From the IMG/VR virus record IMGVR_UViG_3300023174_006034, positions 1 to 30,014 of that record: a stretch of 30,014 bases of DNA; one strand, given 5' to 3'. The DNA comes from a virus. A model generated the notes under the pieces. That model saw only the letters and a program-made list of their open reading frames with translations, was not told the origin of the DNA and made no database searches. This document shows, in pieces, positions 1 through 7,540 of this stretch. The first letter of the stretch is position 1, and the number at the start of each line of letters is the position of its first letter. The position numbers were made by a program, and so were the translations under genes.

Positions 1-441
1 GGAAGAATCAAAGCAGACACCTAGCGCCTCCTGTAACAACGATGGTATGCCATCTTTACTAAAGTTCTTATCTCTACCTTCCATAATACCAATCGATTGA
101 AGAATGGCATTATAAACGGCTTTATCTTTACAAAACTTCTCAGTCTCATCTAACAGCCAATCTTGATTAGGCTGCTCGAATACTTCTAACTCTTTTACCA
201 GGTCACTGGTCTCTTTAAACGTACCTTCAGGTAAATTAGAATTCTGTAATGTTATACCCAACGCCTCAGTAGTCGGTGGCTTATTATACTTAACTACAAA
301 ATCACTAATTACCTTATAGATCGTTCTCTCACTCTCATCTGTAAAGTACTCTGACTTTACAAACGGTAAGACCTTTCGCATGTAGCTTTCATTGTGTACT
401 AGATTCCGTAGTATCGTTATCTCTAGTCTGTTTGAGGTCAT
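1..441 (-). CDS. 41: Replicative DNA helicase gp41 (T4-like), N-terminal part only
   Basis: Homologue of T4 gp41, the hexameric 5'-3' helicase of the primosome that works with primase gp61. Only about 147 N-terminal residues lie in the window; the ATPase domain is off the left edge. The start ATG at 441 gives MTSNRLEITILRNLVHNESY followed by a segment reading VLPFVKSEYF, which matches the T4 gp41 N-terminus (SHLIFDQAYF..PYMDSEYF). Further on, NQDWLLDETEKF and a GIPSLLQEAL..CFDSS segment match T4 counterparts. A later ATG at 381 would remove this conserved N-terminus. AGAGAAG sits just upstream of 441. The gene start overlaps the end of the upstream small gene by 53 bases. Downstream of uvsX is also where gene 41 lies in T4. 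Confidence 0.9.
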   Translation of the reverse strand, partial: MTSNRLEITILRNLVHNESYMRKVLPFVKSEYFTDESERTIYKVISDFVVKYNKPPTTEALGITLQNSNLPEGTFKETSDLVKELEVFEQPNQDWLLDETEKFCKDKAVYNAILQSIGIMEGRDKNFSKDGIPSLLQEALGVCFDSS

Positions 442-697
442 CAATTGCTTCTCTTAAAATATCGTTAATAATAACTTCTATGACAACTTTAAATTTATCA
501 CCCTTAACATCTTCATCCGTAATTATTTCGGGTTTATGTACTACATGGTAGTCAAGGGCCAGTTCATTTTTACCCTCATCAGGCCAATCTAACTTTTCAA
601 TCTGAACGGTTACGCCTTTATACTCACCATCAATAATTTCAAAGCCCCAATCCTTTTCGCCAACGAACCAAGGTTTAAATAATTCATTCCTTAGCAT
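389..697 (-). CDS. Small conserved phage protein between uvsX and 41 (gp40 position)
   Basis: A 102-residue acidic soluble protein with no signal peptide or membrane segment. The N-terminal half (FKPWFVGEKDWGFEIIDGEY...) looks like a compact beta-rich domain; the C-terminal 30 residues are helical and charged. A strong Shine-Dalgarno GAGGAG lies 7 bases before ATG 697, and the gene overlaps the end of uvsX by 14 bases, so it is translated with it. In T4 this slot holds gene 40, a head-vertex assembly chaperone of similar size. I infer that role from position only, since I cannot align the sequences. The gene is real (ribosome site, tight packing); the function is uncertain. Confidence 0.75.
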   Translation of the reverse strand: MLRNELFKPWFVGEKDWGFEIIDGEYKGVTVQIEKLDWPDEGKNELALDYHVVHKPEIITDEDVKGDKFKVVIEVIINDILREAIDDLKQTRDNDTTESSTQ

Positions 698-1748
698 CTG
701 CGTACTCCTCGTCTATTTCGAGATCAGTTAAGATTGCACCATTAGCAACCTGATACGTTTCCTTTACCCAGTCATGGAACGACTTAGTCGTAAGAATAGG
801 TATCCAGAACTCTTTAGTATCTGTATCCTTAATACGGAATTTCTTTTCTTCGATCTCCCCGCTATCTTTATCTACACGTGAATACCAACCATTGCTTGGC
901 TTAACTACGTGACCGGATTCAATAGCCATATCCAGTAGACCAGACCAACGACTGATACCACCATCGTGGCGAACGGTAACGGGTATCTTAGACTTTTCTC
1001 TTACATAACGAGACTTTTCAACATTGATAATAAAGTTATAACCTACAACCTCAGTACCGTCTTTTTCTTGTTGACGACCTAGGATAAAGATATTGTCGGC
1101 AGCATAATAAGAACCTGTACCACCACCTACAACATCTTTAGAATACAACTCCATAGTCTTATAGGTATGATTAACTACAACCATAGGAATATCTTTTAAC
1201 GAAAGATGAGGAGTTACCATTCGGAATAAAGACTTAATCTGCTTTGCACGAGACATATCTGCAACTGACTTACCTTCTAAAGCATCTTCAACTTCTTTCT
1301 TAGACGCAAGATTACCTATCGAATCAATAATAATAATTACATGGTCGTTTCGCTCTACGCCTTCAAGCTGGGTCATTATATCAAACTTCAATTGCTCGAT
1401 ATTAGTTAGAGGCGTATGAATAACTCGTTTAGAATCGATACCGAAAGAGTCAAAGTAAGACTGAGGAGTACCGAATTCAGAATCATAGAAGAGCAAGCAA
1501 GCATCAGGGTACTTATCTAGATACGACTTAGCCATCAACAACGAAAAAGCCGTCTTAAAGTGCTTCGAAGGCCCAGCCCACATAGTTAGACCAGGCGTCA
1601 GACCACCTTCAAGTTTACCTGACAAAGCAATATTAATCGCAGGAATAGAAGTAGGGATCATATCCTTCTTTTGAAAGAACTTCGAATCGGCTAAAATAGC
1701 CGTATCTTTAATCGTAGAGTTTTTCTTTATTTTATCAAGTATAGACAT
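684..1748 (-). CDS. uvsX: UvsX RecA-like recombinase
   Basis: Strand-exchange protein of T4-type recombination-dependent replication and repair, 354 residues (T4 UvsX is about 390). Walker A is GPSKHFKT at residues 59-66, very close to the T4 form GPSKSFKS. Walker B is the hydrophobic stretch ending IIIIDSIGN at about 137-145. An MVVVNHTY segment and a GGGTGSYYAADNIF segment (about 190-220) fit the RecA-core L1/L2 region. AAGGA lies 8 bases before ATG 1748, and a TTGACC/TATAAT promoter lies just upstream. It forms an operon with the gp40-position protein and gp41 downstream. Confidence 0.95.
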   Translation of the reverse strand: MSILDKIKKNSTIKDTAILADSKFFQKKDMIPTSIPAINIALSGKLEGGLTPGLTMWAGPSKHFKTAFSLLMAKSYLDKYPDACLLFYDSEFGTPQSYFDSFGIDSKRVIHTPLTNIEQLKFDIMTQLEGVERNDHVIIIIDSIGNLASKKEVEDALEGKSVADMSRAKQIKSLFRMVTPHLSLKDIPMVVVNHTYKTMELYSKDVVGGGTGSYYAADNIFILGRQQEKDGTEVVGYNFIINVEKSRYVREKSKIPVTVRHDGGISRWSGLLDMAIESGHVVKPSNGWYSRVDKDSGEIEEKKFRIKDTDTKEFWIPILTTKSFHDWVKETYQVANGAILTDLEIDEEYADAKE

Positions 1749-1772
1749 TGTATAGTTCCTTATAGATCACAT

Positions 1773-1801
1773 ATTATAATATAGCCCAGCCGTAAGGTCA
1801 A
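1773..1801 (-). promoter_or_regulatory. Sigma70-type promoter for uvsX
   Basis: On the minus strand there is a -35 TTGACC (1796-1801), a 17-base spacer and a perfect -10 TATAAT (1773-1778). The predicted start is near 1766, giving a leader of about 18 bases before the uvsX ribosome site. It lies in the 57-base gap between uvsX and the nuclease gene. Confidence 0.7.
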
Positions 1802-1805
1802 TCGT

Positions 1806-2246
1806 TTACTGGCACCAGCTTTGTTTGGCGTCACCGTAATATTCACGTGCTAAACCGTTAGCAATTAACCCTGCTCGAACACTTTGACCGTTTACAATAA
1901 TATCCCCAAGTACTCTACCACCAAATTTATCCCAGGCATATAATGTAACTTGTATCTTACCACCTTGAGCTACCAGCTGCGTGGTCCACTTACTAGCTAA
2001 CTGTGCTCTTTGATCTTCTTGTGGGCACTGTGCTCTATGTCCCTTTTCTGGAGTATCAACTCCGAAGATACGAACTGCTAGTTCTGGTTTGAGCGGAGCA
2101 GGTAAGAACGGCGCCGCGATAACAATCGTATCACCATCGCTTACACGTAAAACTTGAGTATCATAGGTTGCTGAGTTCTTGGGTATCTTTTGAGCAAATG
2201 CCTGAGTAACTAACAGTAGCGAGAGAATTGCAATATATTTTTTCAT
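1806..2246 (-). CDS. Secreted thermonuclease (SNase-like nuclease)
   Basis: A 146-residue staphylococcal-nuclease-family protein. Residues 1-19 (MKKYIAILSLLLVTQAFAQ) form a clear Sec signal peptide ending in the AFAQ cleavage site, so the product should be exported to the periplasm. The OB-fold nuclease core starts at VLRVSDGDTIVI. The catalytic region VRIFGVDTPEKG contains the family Arg, Asp and Glu, and the second catalytic Arg is in DKFGGRVLGDI, followed by the usual GLAREYY helix. The domain is complete. Its ATG overlaps the gp43 stop by 4 bases, so it is translationally coupled to DNA polymerase. Possible roles (inference): degrading DNA in the periplasm or after lysis for nucleotide supply, or blocking incoming DNA. 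Confidence 0.88.
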   Translation of the reverse strand: MKKYIAILSLLLVTQAFAQKIPKNSATYDTQVLRVSDGDTIVIAAPFLPAPLKPELAVRIFGVDTPEKGHRAQCPQEDQRAQLASKWTTQLVAQGGKIQVTLYAWDKFGGRVLGDIIVNGQSVRAGLIANGLAREYYGDAKQSWCQ

Positions 2247-4753
2247 CCGAATAATCCTTCTAAAGATGCGGTTTCTTTAACTTGCCAGCCAATACAGCTG
2301 AGTAAAGAGTTAAGGGGTTCAAGAAAAGACTTCTCAAACATTTTATCATAATCAATGTAATCCCGAATTTTAAATTCAGGCGGTACTTCACCAGCAAAGG
2401 TAATAACATGGGTACCAAGTGGATTAGGTTCACGAAGATATAAGAACTTAATCTTATCACCTTCTTGAATCAACTGATACATTTTCTCTAGCCCTTTGCT
2501 TGTAACTAGATGATTATATATGAGAGCACCCCTCACGTGAATGGGGGTACCTTTCCTAAAGATACCGTTAGAGTCTGCATACTCCTTGATACCGTTAACA
2601 CCACGAGGAAAAGCAATATCTTCCGGTTCAAGACTATGCCACCTGGCTTCTAGATCTACTACATACTTTCTTAAAGTAGTTTCATCTTTAGTAAGTGCAA
2701 TTGCCACTGCCTCTTTTAATGCCTTCCGTACCGGTGCAGGGGTAGAGGATCTAACAATCTCCATACCCAGTACTTTTAGTTTAGGGGGATCGTATGCAAC
2801 ACCCTCAGAGTTATAAACGTTAACAGCATAACGTTTCTTAGCAATCCAAATACCTCTATCAGCAATAATCTCACGTTTGAACTTAATCTTACGTTGGTAA
2901 GTATTCAGATAATCTGAAATAGACTCACAAGCATCATTGATCGTCGGTTCAATTTGAGTTGCACAGTACTTGTCGAGTACGTCAACGATGGCTGACTTCT
3001 CTTTACCTGCAAGATTCTTCTCAACAAGAGCACCAAGAGTAATATAGGTAGAATCGGTATCAGAGTAAAAAGAATATTCAACATCTTTAGTTCCTACTTC
3101 TTTATTAACAAACTCATTTAGTTTTTTAGCAACCGATCTAATTAAAAACTGACCGGTCATAGTAATACCTTCAGCAATACGAATATCGTAATACCTGAAG
3201 TGAATATTACCCATTGCACCGTAAAGTGAATTCATCAAGATCTTAGCAGCCATCTGCTTGGAGTTAAGACTAGAGATCAAACCAAGATACTTTTTATCTT
3301 TAGTTTCCTCGTACATAGTCTGGGCAGCTAACATTTCTTTCTTGGCCACCTGCCTGGAGGTAAAGTAAAACTCAATAAGCTCAGGAAATATACCTTTCTT
3401 AGTTCGAGTAAAACTCTGTCCATTTGCAGTCATAGACCAGTTATTCTTATGCAACTCTGACGTGTTCACTTCATGGTCTATCAACCGCTGGATCGATCTC
3501 TCGTCATCTGCTAAGAACTTTTGACCATCTACCAACGTCTCTGGAGACATATTCCAGGTCATAATGATAGAGGGATATAGAGAGGTAGCATCAAAAGATA
3601 CAACCCAGTCGTAGCGAGAAGGTTTAGGTTCCTTAACATACGCACCCATGATAGTACGATCCTTATCTGGATCTACACCCGGTGGGTTATGTACAATAAT
3701 ATTATCTTTTAACAACTTATTGTATAGGATACAATCCCAAGTTCTTACAGATGAAAAGATATCGGTATAGTTACACTTAGCATCATAAGCCATCGTAAGA
3801 ATCAAGTTAATGATCCTCATCTTATCCTCTAACCTATCTACCAACTCTACGTCACGGATATTATAGTCTACGAATAGTTCCCAGTCCTTGGTATAGAACT
3901 CTTTAAACGTTGCATGAGGGTTTTTTAATTTATTCTCACCGAGCTCTTCCATAGCAACGGTATCCAGTTTATAGTTCTCAACCATCTTATAAGAAAACTT
4001 CTTATACAGATCCATAAAGTCGAGAATAGAAATACCACACCACTCATACGCCAATTGAGTACGACCCCGGGCAGTAGGTACTTCGTATTGTCTGATAATA
4101 CCCCATGGGGAGCATTCATCTAAGGCTTTTTCACCAAGGACTTTTGTAATACGAGAAGAAAGATATGCTATATCGAATAACTGACTATTCCAACCTGTCG
4201 TCACATCAGGGTAATCGGACTTATGATGATTAATAAACTGGCGTAGAAGATCGAACTCATCCTTACACTGAACGTATACGGAATTAGGTTTCTTGCTTAG
4301 ATAGGGTCCACAGCCAAACGTAGTAATTACTTTGGTATTAAAGTCCTGTACTGATATAAGGGTGACTTGCTCTTGAGCAGTCCTGGGTTCAGGAAACCCG
4401 TATTCCGTTGTTGTCTCAATATCGATAGTCACAATTTTCATCAACGATATATCGAACTCAATCATATCAGGGAACATCTTACTGATGAACTGATACGTAT
4501 AACTTCTATTACCGAAGATAGGGAAGTTACTTACTTCCTTATACTGCTCAACAAAGTTTCTTGCCTCTTTAATCGTACTAAACTTAATCTTTTCGAGATT
4601 TTCACCCCACAACGATTTAAATTCTGATGGCTTACCAGAACGAACATATAGGGTAGGTTGGAAGGGAATCTTTTGATTTACGCGTTTTCCGTCTTTAAAA
4701 CCACGAAAATGAACGTAGTTTCCACGCGTATAGATATTAGTATAGAATAGCAT
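2243..4753 (-). CDS. 43: DNA polymerase gp43 (family B)
   Basis: Replicative polymerase with 3'-5' proofreading, 836 residues from the chosen start. Exonuclease motifs are visible: Exo I TIDIETTTEYG (about residue 110), Exo II VTTGWNSQLFDIAYL (about 186) and Exo III YNIRDVELVD (about 298). The polymerase palm follows: motif A SFDATSLYPSII (about 387), motif B KILMNSLYGAMGN (about 505) and motif C YSDTDSTYI (about 563). An upstream in-frame ATG at 4777 is possible, but ATG 4753 (MLFYTNIYTRGN) resembles the usual start of marine T4-like polymerases. The candidate promoter at 4778-4806 would begin transcription below 4777, which also favours 4753. No strong Shine-Dalgarno is seen. Confidence 0.96.
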   Translation of the reverse strand: MLFYTNIYTRGNYVHFRGFKDGKRVNQKIPFQPTLYVRSGKPSEFKSLWGENLEKIKFSTIKEARNFVEQYKEVSNFPIFGNRSYTYQFISKMFPDMIEFDISLMKIVTIDIETTTEYGFPEPRTAQEQVTLISVQDFNTKVITTFGCGPYLSKKPNSVYVQCKDEFDLLRQFINHHKSDYPDVTTGWNSQLFDIAYLSSRITKVLGEKALDECSPWGIIRQYEVPTARGRTQLAYEWCGISILDFMDLYKKFSYKMVENYKLDTVAMEELGENKLKNPHATFKEFYTKDWELFVDYNIRDVELVDRLEDKMRIINLILTMAYDAKCNYTDIFSSVRTWDCILYNKLLKDNIIVHNPPGVDPDKDRTIMGAYVKEPKPSRYDWVVSFDATSLYPSIIMTWNMSPETLVDGQKFLADDERSIQRLIDHEVNTSELHKNNWSMTANGQSFTRTKKGIFPELIEFYFTSRQVAKKEMLAAQTMYEETKDKKYLGLISSLNSKQMAAKILMNSLYGAMGNIHFRYYDIRIAEGITMTGQFLIRSVAKKLNEFVNKEVGTKDVEYSFYSDTDSTYITLGALVEKNLAGKEKSAIVDVLDKYCATQIEPTINDACESISDYLNTYQRKIKFKREIIADRGIWIAKKRYAVNVYNSEGVAYDPPKLKVLGMEIVRSSTPAPVRKALKEAVAIALTKDETTLRKYVVDLEARWHSLEPEDIAFPRGVNGIKEYADSNGIFRKGTPIHVRGALIYNHLVTSKGLEKMYQLIQEGDKIKFLYLREPNPLGTHVITFAGEVPPEFKIRDYIDYDKMFEKSFLEPLNSLLSCIGWQVKETASLEGLFG

Positions 4754-4762
4754 CTGAGAGAT

Positions 4763-4770
4763 TATAAATA
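4763..4770 (+). promoter_or_regulatory. T4-type late promoter, rightward operon
   Basis: Exact TATAAATA on the plus strand, the T4 late promoter -10 consensus read by the gp55-type sigma factor. By T4 spacing, transcription would begin near 4776, leaving a leader of about 77 bases before the DUF4337 gene. It is the only promoter-like element before the whole rightward operon (4853-9306). Confidence 0.65.
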
Positions 4771-4777
4771 ATACCAT

Positions 4778-4806
4778 AGTATATATGACTTTATCTGAAC
4801 ATGCAA
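4778..4806 (-). promoter_or_regulatory. Sigma70-type promoter for gp43
   Basis: On the minus strand: -35 TTGCAT (4801-4806), 17-base spacer, -10 TATACT (4778-4783). The predicted start near 4771 lies downstream of ATG 4777, which supports ATG 4753 as the gp43 start. It faces and overlaps the start region of the late promoter at 4763-4770. Confidence 0.6.
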
Positions 4807-4852
4807 CGTGTTCGTGACCATTACATAAAATAGTAATTTAATGGAGATAAAG

Positions 4853-5383
4853 ATGGAAGAAGTAAAGATACTCTCACGCTCGGAAAGAGAAGCACGAATT
4901 AAAGATAAAGCAGGGTGGACCATTACGGTTATAGCTGCTTTACTTGCTGTTAATACTTATATTGCAAACGGTATTAGTAGCAGTGTACTAACTAATACAA
5001 TTAAAGCTAACGATACCTGGAACTTTTACCAAGCCAAATCTATAAAGCAATCCATTGCCGAAGGTCAGCTTGAAGATACAAAAGATCCCGCAAGACGTGA
5101 ACAGTTACAGGCTAAAATAGAGCGTTATGAGTCTGACCCTAAATCAAATGAGGGTAAGAAAGAACTAATGGCTAAAGCAAGAGGGCTTGAAGCTGACAGG
5201 GACAATGCTAAAAAACACGGCCCATGGTTAACGTTTGCAGGTTCTGCTTTACAATTAAGTATCGTCCTATTATCTGCTGCTATACTTGCCGTTAGCATGG
5301 GTATGTTCTGGGCTAGTTTAGGTGTTAGTGCAATCGGTGCACTTTTAATGAGCCAAGGTATTTGGCTATGGTTGCCTATTTAA
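4853..5383 (+). CDS. DUF4337-family membrane protein
   Basis: A 176-residue protein with one N-terminal membrane segment (about residues 22-40, WTITVIAALLAVNTYI), a soluble helical middle, and two C-terminal hydrophobic segments (about 123-145 and 150-175). The middle contains the signature NDTWNFYQAKSIKQ and a charged coiled-coil-like stretch rich in Glu, Lys and Arg. This layout and the W-x-YYQAKSIK-type motif match the bacterial DUF4337 family, whose function is unknown. ATG 4853 is chosen over 4841 because GGAG sits 6 bases before it. First gene of the late rightward operon; its end overlaps the start of the next gene. Confidence 0.8.
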   Translation: MEEVKILSRSEREARIKDKAGWTITVIAALLAVNTYIANGISSSVLTNTIKANDTWNFYQAKSIKQSIAEGQLEDTKDPARREQLQAKIERYESDPKSNEGKKELMAKARGLEADRDNAKKHGPWLTFAGSALQLSIVLLSAAILAVSMGMFWASLGVSAIGALLMSQGIWLWLPI

Positions 5384-5580
5384 AGTGGTTAGTAGTTTTA
5401 CTACTGACCGTTATATTACCAGCAGTCGGTCAAAATAATAAAGACAAACCAGACGACGGTAAAAGGTGCGTACGCTGGGGATGGACAGGTGATGTTTATG
5501 AGCGAAAAGTATATTGCCTAGAATGGGTTAAAAAAGATTGCTCACAACGGCTTCACAAAGAAATATGTAAACAGGAATAA
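5368..5580 (+). CDS. Small secreted or membrane-anchored cysteine protein
   Basis: A 70-residue protein with an N-terminal hydrophobic segment (LKWLVVLLLTVILPAVGQ) that reads as a signal peptide or anchor. About 48 charged residues follow with four cysteines (RCVRW, YCLEW, DCSQ, ICKQE), enough for two disulphides in the periplasm. ATG 5368 is preferred over a TTG two codons upstream; AAGG lies about 9 bases ahead. It overlaps the DUF4337 gene end by 16 bases. No family recognised. Small Cys-rich exported proteins in phages can be outer spanin-like or superinfection-related, but no lipobox is seen here. Confidence 0.65.
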   Translation: MVAYLKWLVVLLLTVILPAVGQNNKDKPDDGKRCVRWGWTGDVYERKVYCLEWVKKDCSQRLHKEICKQE

Positions 5581-5585
5581 AACAA

Positions 5586-6083
5586 ATGATAGATCCTATC
5601 ACAGCCCTTGCGGGCATTCAATCTGCTATCAGCATGGTTAAGAAGGCAGCAAAAGTTGCCAACGACTTAGGTTCTCTTGCCCCAATGATTGGCAAGATGT
5701 TTGATGCCAAGAGTACCGCCACTAAAGCATTAATTGAAGCTAAAAAGACAAAGAAGGGTTCCAACATGGGAACCGCTCTTCAGATTGAAATGGCATTAGA
5801 ACAGGCCAGAGCATTCGAAGAAGAATTAAAATTGCTGTTTATGCAGACGGGCAAGATCGACGTGTGGAATAAGATCAAGGCTCGTCAAGCAGAAATGGAT
5901 GCAGATGATGCTAATGATTTAAGACTCCATAATGCACAAGAACGTAAGCGTAAACAAAAAGAAGAAGAGTTAAATGAGTGGGTAATGATTATAGGTGCAG
6001 TTGCATTTATAGTGTTTATATTTGGCATCGGCACTTATGAATTGATAGAATGGTGCCAAACAAGCGCTAGGTGTGGAAGATGA
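5586..6083 (+). CDS. Tail-anchored coiled-coil protein, paralogue A
   Basis: A 165-residue protein of unknown function. It begins MIDPITALAGIQSAISMVKK, an amphipathic, alanine-rich helical region, followed by Lys-rich helices. A central helix runs IEMALEQARAFEEELKLLFM and is followed by a highly charged stretch (AQERKRKQKEEEL). A single C-terminal membrane segment follows (about residues 133-153) with a short tail containing two cysteines. The same plan (MDP-x-T start, central LEQ helix, charged linker, C-terminal membrane segment) recurs in the gene at 6236, so I treat them as paralogues. The long domain is probably cytoplasmic. Its stop overlaps the next start (ATGA). Confidence 0.75.
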   Translation: MIDPITALAGIQSAISMVKKAAKVANDLGSLAPMIGKMFDAKSTATKALIEAKKTKKGSNMGTALQIEMALEQARAFEEELKLLFMQTGKIDVWNKIKARQAEMDADDANDLRLHNAQERKRKQKEEELNEWVMIIGAVAFIVFIFGIGTYELIEWCQTSARCGR

Positions 6084-6229
6084 ATGAATATCAAAAAACT
6101 TTTGATATGTGCTTAAAGATATTTGTGTATGGTAGTGTGGCGTTATATTTTTTAGGGTTCTTAAAATTTTTACCTGATGACTTATCAAATAAAATTGTTA
6201 ATAGTTTAATAGGTAGATATTTACCATAA
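6080..6229 (+). CDS. Micro membrane protein, 49 residues
   Basis: Starts at ATG 6080 inside the ATGA overlap with the upstream stop and ends TAA at 6227-6229. The protein begins MNEYQKTFDMCLKIFVYG and has one membrane segment (LKIFVYGSVALYFLGFLKFL), then a short polar tail ending RYLP. GTGGAAG precedes the start. It fills the gap between the two paralogous tail-anchored proteins and appears translationally coupled. No family recognised. Confidence 0.6.
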   Translation: MNEYQKTFDMCLKIFVYGSVALYFLGFLKFLPDDLSNKIVNSLIGRYLP

Positions 6230-6235
6230 TGCTAA

Positions 6236-7006
6236 ATGGACCCATTAACACTTTTTGCTTTAGCTAACGGAGCAGTTTCCGCAGTTAAAGCCGGCTGTAA
6301 ACTTTATAAGGATATAAAGGGTGCTGCAGGGGATATAAAAGATGTATTAAAAGATCTCGACGATCAATTTCATAAATTATACCCTGCAGGAGCAACTACT
6401 GCACAGCGTAACGCTTACATTGAAGAAAAGAACCGTGTCATCGACCTTAATAAAAAAGACGGTGAAACGACAGGCATATATCAGGAAATTGGTGAGCACT
6501 TGGGTACATACTACGATAACTTTCACAAATGTATTGCAGTATTTGAAGAAGAAGAGAGACGCGCTAGATCTGAAGTATATAGCGGTACAGATAGCCTCGG
6601 TAAGAGAGCACTGCAGCGAGTTCTAATGAAGAAACAATTAGAGCAGATGAGTGTTGAATTACGCGAGTTAATGGTATACCAGAGCCCACCTGAACTTGGT
6701 GCACTGTATACTGAGGTTGAAGATATGATGAAGGTGATGGGTAAGGAGCAAAAAGCATTACTTATAAAGCAATTGCAGTATGATGTCATTCAAGCAAAAA
6801 GACGTAAGGCAAGATTAGATAAACTTAGAAGTGAAGCTATCATTGGTATCTTTATTTTAATAATTATTTTTACGTTTGGCTTTACTATGATGTGGGTTGC
6901 CTACGATCGATCAAAAAAATATCCCCAATATGGGGATGATTTAATTCCAAAGAGCGAAGAACAGCGTCGTAGAGAAAAAGAACCTCAAATATATGTTGGA
7001 CGTTAA
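6236..7006 (+). CDS. Tail-anchored coiled-coil protein, paralogue B
   Basis: A 256-residue protein beginning MDPLTLFALANGAVSAVKAG, with a long helical cytoplasmic part, a strongly charged linker (KRRKARLDKLRSEA) and a single membrane segment (about residues 202-225), followed by a basic tail of about 30 residues. It shares the plan of the product at 5586: MDP-x-T start, central QLEQ helix (MKKQLEQMSVELRELM) and C-terminal anchor. An extra region at about residues 55-110 is unique to this copy. Function unknown. The single hydrophobic segment and long charged domains argue against a transporter; a scaffold, lysis or membrane-remodelling role is only a guess. Confidence 0.72.
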   Translation: MDPLTLFALANGAVSAVKAGCKLYKDIKGAAGDIKDVLKDLDDQFHKLYPAGATTAQRNAYIEEKNRVIDLNKKDGETTGIYQEIGEHLGTYYDNFHKCIAVFEEEERRARSEVYSGTDSLGKRALQRVLMKKQLEQMSVELRELMVYQSPPELGALYTEVEDMMKVMGKEQKALLIKQLQYDVIQAKRRKARLDKLRSEAIIGIFILIIIFTFGFTMMWVAYDRSKKYPQYGDDLIPKSEEQRRREKEPQIYVGR

Positions 7007-7015
7007 AGGTTGTGA

Positions 7016-7023
7016 CATAAATA
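7016..7023 (+). promoter_or_regulatory. Possible weak late promoter
   Basis: CATAAATA, one mismatch from the T4 late consensus, sits 17 bases before the ATG of the 38-residue gene and just ahead of its AAGGAG ribosome site. It could give an extra start for the Fe-S gene pair. The mismatch is at the first T, so this is tentative. Confidence 0.3.
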
Positions 7024-7040
7024 TAAAAAAAGGAGAAACT

Positions 7041-7157
7041 ATGTTAGATATTTTACTTTGGGTAGCAGTAGGAGCATTTATAGGCTGGAACTTTCCCCAG
7101 CCATTTTGGGCTAAGATAATGCAAGAGAAAATTCAAGCGATGATAGCGAAGAAATAA
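7041..7157 (+). CDS. Micro membrane protein, 38 residues
   Basis: A short gene with a very strong ribosome site (AAGGAG, 5 bases before ATG 7041). The product starts MLDILLWVAVGAFIGWNFPQ, one membrane-spanning segment followed by an amphipathic basic helix ending AKK. The stop TAA overlaps the iscU start (TAATG at 7155-7159), so it is coupled to IscU translation. Function unknown; it may simply set translation of the Fe-S scaffold, or anchor something at the membrane. Confidence 0.68.
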   Translation: MLDILLWVAVGAFIGWNFPQPFWAKIMQEKIQAMIAKK

Positions 7158-7540
7158 TGTCATACTCGCAACAGGTTATTGACCATTATGAAAATCCCAG
7201 GAATGTCGGATCTTTTGACAAGAGTGATCTTAGTATTGGTACTGGTATGGTTGGTGCGCCTGCATGCGGCGATGTAATGAAGCTTCAAATTAAAGTTGTT
7301 GAAGGTATTATAGTAGATGCAAAATTCAAAACCTACGGGTGTGGATCTGCCATTGCAAGCTCCAGTCTTGTCACAGAATGGGTCAAAGGGAAAACGCTTA
7401 ACGAAGCGGGAAAGATTACTAATTCACGAATTGCTGAAGAGCTTGCCCTCCCACCAGTTAAAATACATTGTTCAATACTTGCAGAAGATGCAATAAAGGC
7501 GGCTATACATGATTACAATTACAGATGTTGCAAAGTCTAA
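7157..7540 (+). CDS. iscU: IscU Fe-S cluster assembly scaffold
   Basis: A 127-residue, full-length homologue of the ISC scaffold on which [2Fe-2S] clusters are built. All ligand and catalytic residues are present: Cys37 and Asp39 in GAPACGDVM, Cys62 in YGCGSAIASSS, and His104-Cys105 in IHCSILAEDA. The HscA chaperone-binding motif LPPVK is at 98-102, so it should be able to use the host HscA/HscB system. No IscS, HscA or ferredoxin gene is nearby; the host would supply them. The last residues (NYRCCKV) differ from ordinary IscU and are set by a 32-base overlap with erpA. Identity to bacterial IscU is striking, which suggests fairly recent acquisition. Confidence 0.96.
   Translation: MSYSQQVIDHYENPRNVGSFDKSDLSIGTGMVGAPACGDVMKLQIKVVEGIIVDAKFKTYGCGSAIASSSLVTEWVKGKTLNEAGKITNSRIAEELALPPVKIHCSILAEDAIKAAIHDYNYRCCKV

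Noticed and set aside
2541-2816. 91-residue plus-strand ORF inside gp43
   Set aside because: It is an antisense shadow of a gene whose family motifs are intact on the other strand; no ribosome site or promoter supports it.
4754-4777. Longer gp43 start (MVLFIISQ)
   Set aside because: The predicted promoter start lies downstream of it and the polymerase family start fits ATG 4753.
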